NCBI GenBank assembly: GCA_029964075.1
Contig: CM057142.1
Span: 33,172,392 to 33,236,391 of the forward strand
DNA from: Patiria pectinifera
Lineage: Eukaryota > Echinodermata > Asteroidea > Valvatida > Asterinidae
DNA: 64,000 nt
Direction: 5' to 3'
Position 1 is the stretch's first letter, and each line of letters starts with the position of its first letter. Below the pieces are notes generated by a model. That model ran no database searches, had not been told where the DNA came from, and saw only the letters and a list, made by a program, of their open reading frames with translations. Below, piece after piece: positions 54,703 through 64,000 of this stretch. Position numbers and translations under genes: made by a program.

Positions 54703-57097
54703 AGTGCTCTCCACAAGAGAGAAAGATACAAGGTATGTGGTCATAGGTGAATGACCTTGATAAGGTGGAAAGGTTACTGGGGAACCCTGCTAGAATGACA
54801 ACTGGTAAGTGTAAGGATCTGGGCGGAGTTTAGAGGACAGTGACCTTTCAGATGTCAAAAGGGACATGACAGGGGGAATCCCTCCCTGAAAATGTACACA
54901 CACTCCATGGTGGTAAGAGTGGTGGGTACTGACCCCTGTGACTGGGATGGGTGGAGGAGGAAGTACCCACTGTAAGCCACAGACACGAATGCTCTCTAAA
55001 GATCCGTGCAGGGTTTAGGGTACTCTCCTTGCAAAATGTGCACACATTACCGCACAAAAAGGAGAAGCTCAAATCATGCACAGTGTGAATGACCTTTTGC
55101 TCAATTGCACAACACAACAAGTTGCGGCTATGCCAATATTTCCCAATCGACAAATGAACACAAGCAGCACTGGCCCATGAAAAAAAGCATGTTTCTAAAT
55201 TTTATGACATTTTTGTATTTTTACCACCAGATGGAGACAGCAAGATTTTAGTTCAAAGTATCATTGGGATATCGCGCCAGTCTTTGTTGGGCATTTTTGG
55301 GCAAGTGGTGAATTTCTTCAGCTATTCATGTCCCATCTATTAAAAGTTCTTGGGAGATTCCTGGTACCGCCATGCACCCTTCTTGTCCATCGACACCTAT
55401 AGGTTATTTCTGGAAATCCCCCTGACTGAATATGTCAAATCCAGAATACGGACTGGTACATGTACCCTGTATACTCATAGGATATTAATTTTGGGGCCTA
55501 GGGAAATCCCCTTTTGGGAGAGAACAAGATCCTCGTTGACTGAGTGAAGGGAACGAGGTAGGGTCAGCGGATAGTCAGCGGATACTGACCCGTATGACAT
55601 CATGACGAATACGGGAGCAAGGTTATCAACTACTGTCATAGGAAGGCAGAATGACCAGTGGTGATCATGAAGGTGCCAGACCTTGACCAATTATTCAGAG
55701 ATAGCTTCTTCTTTTTAAAAATCCTAGCATGAAACCCTTTCTGGGGTTATTGTGACATCTGCCGAATCGTAAAGCTGGCAAAATTGTTGATACATTGTAC
55801 CAGTAATTGGCAAACAAAGTGTCAAAAATATTCTGAAATTAACCCTCCTACGGTATGCAAACATTGGTTCTGTGCCAAGTACATTGTAGTCCTTTCAGTC
55901 AAAATCAATCAAGTGACTGTTTTCTACAGTTAAGAATTCTCAGCCTACATACAGCAGGATTGACTGGCTGTGACTGTTCAGCTATGCTTTAACTGTGAGT
56001 AATTGTTAAGCCAGCTGTGCCCACAATTTGCTTGCTTTGTCTAAATTCATAGTCTGTTATACTGACTTTGACTAGTCACAGTGCTTGCTTGACATACATG
56101 TCTGATCTGACTGCCGGTGACTAGCCTGTGTTAAAGGTATAGCAGGAGAAGCGGATGGAAATTTTGACTGTCTGTGGTTGTAAAAATAGCAGGAAGGTTC
56201 AAGTAAAGTTACTGCCTAGCAGACTGGAACCGCCCTGCCTGGTTATTCTTGTAACAGCCTGAGCACTACAGATGTTTTTACAGATTCATCTGTGAATAAA
56301 TACAATGTAATACAATGTACACATAGTTTCGGTGTTAACAGGTTTAGTAACAATAAGGCTTTTTACATGGAAGTACATACATGTACACTGTACATGTACA
56401 TGTACGTGTAAGCATAAGACTTCTTGAATTTCAATCTGACTTTTGTATTTTGATAAAACATCTATGATCTATCGGTAGCCTGCATAATGTACATGTACCG
56501 TAGATCTCCCTACCGGTACACGTGACAATGTGGAAATAATGTATAAAATTGACACAGTGATGACAACACATAGTCACATACTTCTCTGAATGCCCAGGTG
56601 ACAATGTTTGACAGGTATGTGTACGATGTTATTTTGCAATCAGACACCCTACACAAGGATGCATGAACATGTGTACATGTACATGTACACCATGTACCAT
56701 GTACATGTACGTGCATATATTCCACCAGCACTGAAACACACCGAGGAATGTCATCCAATACGCTTCAACACAGGAAAGACAAAACGGACAAGCTGGCTGT
56801 GTGTTAAGCGAGAGAATGACTATGAGCAGATCACAGTCTGAATCACCCGAGCCTCCACTCCGCTCGCGTCCTGGGGGTGTCCAGATGCGCTGTCACAAGC
56901 TGTACACTGCTGCAGATTCTGAGCTTCAATATGTACGATGCACATCGGCTATGTCCTTTCTCTATGGTTTTACTGATATGATAAGAACGTACGTGCGTAA
57001 TGTACATATGCGTAAATGGTACATGTACATAAATTGTTATCGAGCAGTGATAAAAAATAAAAACAATAAAAATAAAAACCAACCGAAAAATACCGAA
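54703..57097. other. No gene recognised
   Basis: I examined the minus strand for the missing FBXO11 N-terminal exon, including the proline-rich frames at about 54850-55000, and found no convincing match. TACATG tracts lie at 56378-56408 and 56667-56713. A + strand open frame at 56801-57187 runs into MITE family B and is not supported. Confidence 0.4.
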
Positions 57098-57450
57098 GGT
57101 AAAAAAAAAAAGTCTTCTGTTTCTGGTATGGAGCTTGCCCCAAAAGTGGTGCGGCGACTTGTTTTTTTTTCTTCAAATGTCGGCTGATGACTGCAAATGG
57201 TGCCCGACTAAATTTTTTGCAAAATGTATGGGAACCCAGAGAGGCCACATAAAGCTTATACATGTATTCGATCGTAACCCCATCTAAAAACACGTTAAAA
57301 TTGTGCAGCAGCAGGATTCCAGTCAAACCAGTGAGTTTGGCAGTTTTGAGATATCATCTTACATTGAAAAAAAAAAAAAGGTTTATTTTGCCGACGCGCA
57401 TGGCTACGGTGACGCGAGCGCAGACCAGAAACCGGAGGTTTTTTTTGGCC
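57098..57450. mobile_element. MITE family B, copy 2 (353 bp)
   Basis: TTCTGTTTCTGGTATGGAGC, CAAATGTCGGCTGATGACTG and CAGTCAAACCAGTGAGTTTG occur as in the copy at 16081-16458. The right end CCAGAAACCGGAGGTTTTTT mirrors the left. The copies are clearly homologous end to end, differing by scattered substitutions and A- or T-run lengths. Confidence 0.78.
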
Positions 57451-59800
57451 GGTTCAACTTCAAATTACTTCAAACACATTTTGTAGGTACTGATACATGT
57501 ACATTGTACATGTACGTACACAAGTAAGTAAAATTACATGTAGATTCAGTTATAAGGTATTCTGTTTATTAAGCATAAAAAAGTTCCTTGCTCTATGGCA
57601 TACATGTAAGACAGCTCAAGACGGACTTTCATCTTGTCAAGGCACTTGTTTAAATATTTCAAGAGTTTGGAATATTCGCAATAGCTGATACACGGTACAT
57701 ACGTACATAAAACGAGTTTAATGTTAATGATCAATAGGGCCTACCGGTACTTATGCCGTGTACAATGTGTCTCTATTGTTTGTCGCCCTCTGGTGGTCAG
57801 CTGGGGTTGTGACAGCTGGCTTGCTGTGCATGTCTCATATCAGGCCCCATGTCAAGTTGAAGAATTTGATCCAGACTTTGGGGCTGCTGTACAACTACAT
57901 GTAATTGGATCCATATGAAATGTGCACAAAATAGGTCCATGGGTGCAAGCTTAGTTTCACTAGCACATGTACTGGTGAAGTGAAGCGTTTGTGTTGGGGT
58001 GGGGTAGGGCTGTACATGATCATACATGTATCAGTACAATCAAGTTATGGACTGATTCCATAATACGCACTGAACATGTACATTGATTTGTACAATACAT
58101 GCAGATTAAGTCCTGCATATGATTTGTACATGTAGCTCTATTTACGTACGTGTACATTGTACATGTACATGGACATGAACAACTGGCTGTGCTGAATATC
58201 AAATATTCGAACATCAGCCGAATAGCATTTTTTCGATTCAAATATTAAAAAAGGTAAGCGGTCCCCAACAGATGTAAAAAACAAACAAAAAAAACTACCA
58301 TGATTTTCTTTTGATCGTTTAAGTTGCGTTGTCTTATTGTTTGTCAAATGCCACAATTTTTCTCGAAAACCACTTTACACGCATGATTTGAGAGCTTCCA
58401 TGAGGAATATTGGCTCTAACTTCTTCTTTAAAATCGGTCAAATATCAGCCATTCCACTTCCTGTTCTTTAGATTATTTTAATAAAGCTCTTTGTCAGTTT
58501 TCAAACAGCACAGGCGCATGCAAATCCCGATGGGGGCCAGTTTATTAGGCTGGCACATTGTTGATTGTAAATTTTGTTCATTGTGTACCAACCTTCATCA
58601 TGTGCTTCATAGTCCTTTATTGACAAGGATATTACATTCCATTGAGTAAAACTATTTTGCTCGCTGATAAAGTTCATCAGAATGTGTAAGCACTATTACC
58701 AAAAGATTAAAAGGTAGAGTATATATCATTTGTGCATTTTTTCATGTTTGAAGCAACAAAAGCGCCCAAAATCTAAAGAAGGGTGCTTAACAACTAACCT
58801 GATGAACTTTTAGCTCAGTGAATGCTGTACATTGTGTATATTCCAAGAAAACAATATTCTAGGATTTCGGTTTCAATTCAAAAGTTACCAAGTCATATTT
58901 TGAATTGCACCCGAAATCAGCGTCCAGCACACGTCCTCATTCAGCTGATTGCAGCTACGCGATGTCACGCACTGAACCAATGTCGTTACACGCACTGAAT
59001 TGTCGTGTCACTGCTTGCGCACACCCATTTCACGGCTTCACCGAATTAAAAACGAACGGCTAACAGAAATTTCCAAAAATGCGTCTTTGGACGCATCTTT
59101 GGAAATGACCTTCTTTTAGTGTTTTCTTCAAAATGACAGCATGCCTGAAAGAATAATTTCACTGGGAGTTTAGTGCCATTACTATCTTTACACCAAATGT
59201 GTTTTTTTCAACAATAATTTGGTCAGTTACTTTTTGGATAGCTGTAAATGATATATACTCAACCTTTATGGACCTAGATGTACAATGTAAAAGAATCTAT
59301 AAATATCAAAAGAAGCACCAGCAGAATGGAATTTTGTTTACTGCCTTGCAGGGGTCAGCCTTTTAAATCTGTCACAATAATACACATACACACGTACCCG
59401 GTACATGTACCTCAAATGTCAAATATCACATTATCCAAATCAGTCTTCCAGCAAATGGGGAAAAAAACACACTGCACTCTTTATCGGTCAAAGCTGCCAA
59501 CCAATTTAATCAAAGTGGCCACAGTTCAAACTGCAATATTGACAAAGCCAAACGCACAATTGCTACACTGCATTCCTAATCTGCACTGCTTTGTATGGAG
59601 TAATGGGGCTTATTTAATTACAAATCATGACTGGATCGTTTACTGGGTTACACGTGCATTCAACTGTAGGGTTCCTCAGCTCAGCCCATCTTATTACATG
59701 TACATGTACATGTTCTTTCATTATTATTAGGGGTCAGTAATCTAACGTTAACAAGCAGTTGGCACTGTCAGGGAATTTTTTGTTTGTTGTTTTTTTTTCA
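57451..59800. other. No gene recognised; TACATG-rich
   Basis: TACATG tracts at 57498-57520, 58140-58172 and 59694-59712 dominate. A + strand open frame of 150 codons at 59278-59730 has no recognisable domain and ends in a TACATG tract. Confidence 0.4.
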
Positions 59801-59805
59801 GTAGA

Positions 59806-60187
59806 ATTTTTTCCAAAGGCAGCGTGCTATTTCCCTTTACCCTAACTACATGTACGTGTACATTGTACCTCCAGAGAGTCTTTTACTAGGAACTGGACCA
59901 AGTCCATCAAAATCCATCAATCACTGTGCGTCCAATACCAAACTGTACATGACATAACGGAATCTGACGCACTGGTTGACATTCATGGACTTAATACGCA
60001 TCATTTTTTCCCAAAGGCAGCGTGCAATTCCCCTTTACCCTAACTACGTGTACCTCTAAAGTGTCTTTTACTAGGAACTGGACCAAGTCCATCAAAATCC
60101 ATCAATCACTGTGCGTCCAATACCAAACTGTACATGACATAACGGAATCTGACGCACTGGTTGACATGCATGGACTTAATACGCATG
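59806..60187. repeat. Tandem duplication, ~190-bp unit, two copies
   Basis: Copy 1 (to about 60001) and copy 2 (from about 60003) share CCAAAGGCAGCGTGC, ACTAGGAACTGGACCAAGTC and ATAACGGAATCTGACGCACT. Differences are few, mainly the loss of a TACATG-type stretch in copy 2. CCATCAAAATCCATCAA words continue to 60610. Confidence 0.88.
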
Positions 60188-61734
60188 GCTTATATGAAAA
60201 TACTGGTAGCAGTGGGCAAAATCAATCGGATACCCCCAGCACTGCTTCAGACCATTAGGCCCAAGCCCATCATACTCCATCAATACCGGTATTTAGTCAT
60301 GCCAGGCCTTCTGGACTAAGTCCCCCCAAATCCATCAAAATGGGGGATGGATTTTGATGGAGAATTCCTTATAATGCATGACGTGAGGCAATGTTAACTT
60401 ACAGATTATTACCAATAGATGTTCATATACACCGTTTTTTGCTTAACAAAATTTTACATTGGTACCGGTAAATGACAGAACACGAAGATTTACCAGTTTG
60501 TTCAGGCAACAATATTAAAAGCAGCACATGTTGACAAGTAAAATACATTAACCCTAACCTCCCCAACTCCATCAAAAATCCATCCCTGAATTTTGGTGGA
60601 TTTCGGAGGACTTGGTCCTGCAGGTCTGGTTTGACTAAATACTGATGGGGAGAGATGGACTTAAATGGGCTAGGCCTAAGCAAGCATGCATTAGAATCAG
60701 TGGGACGGTGTGATGGATGTTTTTAATTATTGGCACCAGTGCTTAGTGGTATTAAAAAAGAGTGAAGTGGCAAAAAAATGTACAAACCTCCATGCTACAT
60801 TGCAGTACATGTACTAACAGGCACAAATATTAGTCAATTCTAAAAAAGAAAAAGAAAAAAGAAAGCCTGTATTTCTACATGTACATACCGGTACATCCAC
60901 TCGAAATTAGAAGTTCCAAATCATTAATTGCGTGGCATGTGTGTGTGTGAACCAGTAGGCCTATCCTGGATTTTAATATTATTTTTATCACCTCTCGTAT
61001 TACGATTTGTGGCCTGTGGTAATTCTTCAAGGACATACAGTATGAAAAACTCAATACTTGCACGTATACATGTAGGTTGATCATGTACAGATCTGACAAG
61101 CATTGATGAGGTAAAATTTGCATCATTCGCTCATAAACTCTGCTGCAAAATGAAAATGCAATGTTAGGCCTATTCAGTCTTTTCTGTTTGATTCTCTTGG
61201 ATTCTAATGTTATCTAGGGTTTAAAGGCACGTATACATGTAGGAATATTTGCAATAACCCGGAAATGTCTACTGATTCACCAAGCAAATCTTCGTGAAGA
61301 TAGGACTGAGTACCAAATACCTTGTGAAATTAGCATTGCAGGGGGTTTAAGAAATATGCCCACGGGCACGTTTTTTTTTTTTATAATTTTATGTGCGTTA
61401 GCAACAGAATTCAGTTACAAGGCCCACAAATTGTGCTTATGTTTTCACTGTTTTCAAATTGTATAGAACAAAAATGTACAAAACTCAAATTTACCCAAAA
61501 GTCCCTACCATACATGTACCGGTACATGTGTGTGCACTTTTGAGGATTCCTTTGTTTCAAATTAAATTATACTTTTTTATAGACAAATCTACAAACATAC
61601 ATATACGAGGGATGTACCGTTCACCCATTTCATCTTTGTGAAATGTACATTTGTTCTTTTGTAAAGAATTCAGTCCTTTTTTTAAAACAAAAATATAGTT
61701 AGATGTACATGTATATTGACCTGCACATACTGTA
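60188..61734. other. No gene recognised
   Basis: Scattered CCATCAAAATCC words (60330-60600) and single TACATG motifs occur. No open frame has a recognisable protein. Confidence 0.4.
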
Positions 61735-62240
61735 CAGGGTGAGTAAAAAAAAAACGAAACCCAAATGTCGAGATTATTTTTTTTCTTCTGCACGTAGCAC
61801 TTTCTAAATCTAGGATATAAAAGCCCAATTCATTTAGCTTTTTTTTAGTACAAGAATCATTCAAATCACTCATGTACTTTTCAAGTTACGGAGTTTTAAA
61901 CACAACCACCATTTTAAAGTTGTGTCCACGGATCACAAAAAAGGTGAGCGTTCTTTCAGCAAAACGAAAACAATTCATACACATCCTTAATGTGATTTGT
62001 TTTCGTTTTGCTGAAAGAACACTGAACTTTTTGTGATCCGTGGACAGAACCTTAAAACAGCGGTTGTGTTTAAAACTCTGTAACTTGAAAAGTACATGAG
62101 TGATTTGAATGAATCTTGTACTAAAAAAAAGCTAAATGAATTGGGCTTTTACATGTATCCTAGATTTAGAAAGTGCTACATGCAGAATTTCACTAAAACA
62201 ATGGTCCCGACATTTGGTGTTTTTTTTTTTACTCACCCTG
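61735..62240. mobile_element. 506-bp foldback MITE with TA target duplication (mariner-like)
   Basis: The ends CAGGGTGAGTAAAAAAAAAA and, on the other strand, CAGGGTGAGTAAAAAAAAAA are inverted and flanked by TA on each side. The two arms of about 225 bp match along their length (for example TTTTCAAGTTACGGAGTTTT on the left and AAAACTCTGTAACTTGAAAA on the right) around a short centre. TA duplications and a CAGGGTG end fit Tc1/mariner elements. No transposase is present. Confidence 0.82.
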
Positions 62241-63157
62241 TACTACATGTACATCTAGGATTACGTTATGGACTTGAGAAGTGTCCGGGCACACTGCCAC
62301 TGAGGTAAACGGAAGCAATCACATGTACATGTACCTTGTGACTACAGGTACAAATGTAGTACAATTTTGTTTGCATAAGTCGGTGAATGTGGAAAAACAC
62401 AAAGAAAGTGTTGAGGTTTGTTATGAATGCGTAACTGCGTATGTGATTGTCATAAACTATTCCTGCAAGCTCAGCAAAGAAAACACAAGATACCGGTATT
62501 AATATTTTAAAGAACATAATGAAAAATATTTAATCCCCTACATGTATCATGGCGCATTGTTAAGCATCTTTCTGGAAGTGTTTTGACAATACTGGACTTG
62601 CCATTTCTATTTAAGAGTAAATATATTTGCAGTTACCATATTAAACACACATGAACACGTAGGCGAGATATGCATGCATATCACTCCAGGGCCTTCTTCC
62701 GTTGTACGTACATGTACATGTATGGCTATCTACAGGGACACTCACTAAGAGGACGGAAATTAGAAACGTGAAACCAGACAGCGTGTGTGCCAAGGTGTAA
62801 TGCGCGGCGCTCGGGCTGGTGCCCTACACTAGCGCCCTCGAGGTCAGTATGAGAGAGAGAGAAAAAAATCGGGGAGATTAAGGCACAAGCCATCCATCAT
62901 GGCAGGTACTGTGCAGTCATGATTCATTAATATTGGTCACTGCAGAAAACATAAAAAGCAGAGCGGGGGTGGGGGGGGGTGAAAATTGATTGGGCCATTG
63001 CCAATGTGGACAGGAACAATCCTCTAAATAACAAAACACCAAATGGATTTAGAAAAATGGAAGAAGAATGTTCTGATCACATACATGAATAAAACCTCAG
63101 TCCCCTTTCATCAATTTCAGATAAAAAAAAACAAACATGAATTTTAATAACCTGTTT
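62241..63157. other. No gene recognised
   Basis: A slightly GC-richer patch at about 62775-62860 was examined as a possible FBXO11 first exon but has no convincing coding match. A G-rich run lies near 62962-62980. Confidence 0.4.
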
Positions 63158-63161
63158 TTAA

Positions 63162-63689
63162 AGGGAATGTACGTCATTGGCTTTTGCTGTAATTTTCAGA
63201 AATGAACTATTTGAGGGGTTAGTATAATAGATCAAATATTGTTACACTGACATGTTTGAAGTTTTATGTTCGAAAATGCTGGAAAAACCAAGAAAACAAA
63301 TATGTTCAAGTAGTCTGGTTCCTTGACTCCACTGAAGATAAAATGGATCAATTTATAGATGCCTGAAAATTGTAAGGTACCGGTAAGGGAACAAGTCTAG
63401 CTGGCCTGCACCCGTTCATGAACATGTTACCAATAGCAAACAAAATTTGGACTGAAAAATAGGATAAACTTGGAGCAGTAGTTGAAAAATAGTTAGGTTT
63501 TCCAACGGTGGTCAGCTGACCACCGTTGGAAATGTATACAAATATACCATTTTCTTGAAAATGACTTCACACCAGGTGCCATAACTTTACAGGATGCTTT
63601 AGATTGTCATTTACCAACATCCTAGCGAGGTATTTCATAAAAACTTGGTAGTTTTATTTTTTGATGTTTGCAAATGTTGTATTTTCCCT
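63162..63689. mobile_element. 528-bp element flanked by TTAA, with central palindrome
   Basis: The left end AGGGAATGTACGTCATTGGC and the right end on the other strand, AGGGAAAATACAACATTTGC, are diverged inverted repeats. TTAA lies directly outside both (63158-63161 and 63690-63693), as for piggyBac-type insertions. A second left end (AGGGAATGTACAACATTTGC) starts at 63930. Confidence 0.6.
63501..63530. repeat. Perfect 30-bp palindrome
   Basis: TCCAACGGTGGTCAG is followed directly by its exact reverse complement CTGACCACCGTTGGA. Two more bases on each side also pair. It lies inside the TTAA-flanked element. Confidence 0.9.
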
Positions 63690-63781
63690 TTAACATCATG
63701 TAGGGATTCTGTGTGTTATACATGTACATGTACATGAATAGTTGTCTGGCAACAGTGAAAAATAAATGCTGGCATATACAC

Positions 63782-63825
63782 AACAGGAGAGGGGAGGTGG
63801 GGGTGGCGCTGGTGGGGGTGGGGGA
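63782..63825 (+). repeat. G-rich tract
   Basis: AGGAGAGGGGAGGTGGGGGT and GCTGGTGGGGGTGGGGG give four or more G-runs and could form a G-quadruplex. The minus-strand proline-rich open frame here is an artefact of the G content. Confidence 0.55.
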
Positions 63826-63929
63826 AATACAACTAGGGTGGGGACATCTTGATACATGTACCGTACATTTACATGTATGTATACATGTATGACCATTCAA
63901 TGGATGTACGTATGTCAAATTGGTGTTAA

Positions 63930-64000
63930 AGGGAATGTACAACATTTGCTTTTGCTGCAATTTTCAGAAATAAATGGATTTGGAGGATTAGTATGTTATA
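63930..64000 (+). mobile_element. Left end of a second TTAA-flanked element, cut by the window edge
   Basis: TTAA at 63926-63929 precedes AGGGAATGTACAACATTTGC. The next about 45 bases (CTTTTGCTGCAATTTTCAG and on) match the left end of the element at 63162 with few changes. Confidence 0.6.

Noticed and set aside
54848..55153. Minus-strand open frame with a proline- and serine-rich stretch as a missing FBXO11 exon
   Set aside because: The sequence does not resemble the vertebrate N-terminal region, and splice sites do not give a compatible phase with the exon at 53607.
59278..59730. 150-codon + strand open frame
   Set aside because: It has no recognisable domain, contains TACATG repeats at several points, and is probably a chance frame.
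62775..62860. First exon or CpG island of FBXO11
   Set aside because: The patch is GC-richer, but no reading frame on the minus strand matches the expected N-terminus, and a stop interrupts the most promising one.

Overview
The window is animal (metazoan) nuclear DNA. It is AT-rich, holds two spliced protein-coding genes, and is crowded with short inverted-repeat elements, tRNA-derived SINEs and satellites. The dense TACATG tracts, the repeats ending in GGGCCCAATTTCATG, and the protein sequences suggest a marine deuterostome. My best guess is an echinoderm, perhaps a sea star, but this is inference and was not tested by any search.

Two genes can be reconstructed exon by exon, and they face each other tail to tail. 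IFT43 lies on the + strand (11811-21097; 6 exons, 203 aa, complete). It encodes a small subunit of the IFT-A complex, which drives retrograde transport in cilia. FBXO11 lies on the - strand (30918-53607; 17 coding exons, 816 aa visible). It encodes the substrate receptor of an SCF ubiquitin ligase, with an F-box, a long right-handed beta-helix and a C-terminal UBR-type zinc finger. Its last coding exon is present; its extreme N-terminus was not found and probably lies beyond the right edge. For both genes the splice phases close exactly over all exons, which is strong internal support. The two proteins act in unrelated pathways, and nothing here suggests a shared function.

Layout. 1-5.3 kb: degenerate AT-rich duplicated blocks, plus three tandem copies of an exon-like unit on the - strand (3.1-4.0 kb). 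5.3-7.0 kb: no gene seen; ends in an ACGT-rich tract with a perfect 68-bp palindrome. 7.5-8.8 kb: a roughly 60-bp satellite in two blocks with 18 partly palindromic cores, which looks superficially like a CRISPR array. 8.97-9.03 kb: a short exon-like segment on the - strand. 9.1-11.8 kb: repeats, then the IFT43 upstream region with a possible RFX X-box. 11.8-21.1 kb: IFT43, whose introns hold a long foldback element with a 9-bp target duplication, a pogo-like element, nested SINEs and others. 21.1-30.9 kb: the convergent 3' flanks. 30.9-53.6 kb: FBXO11. 53.6-64 kb: upstream or first-intron sequence of FBXO11, made of inverted-repeat elements and TACATG repeats.

Most other open frames are short, sit in repeats or introns, and show no recognisable protein.
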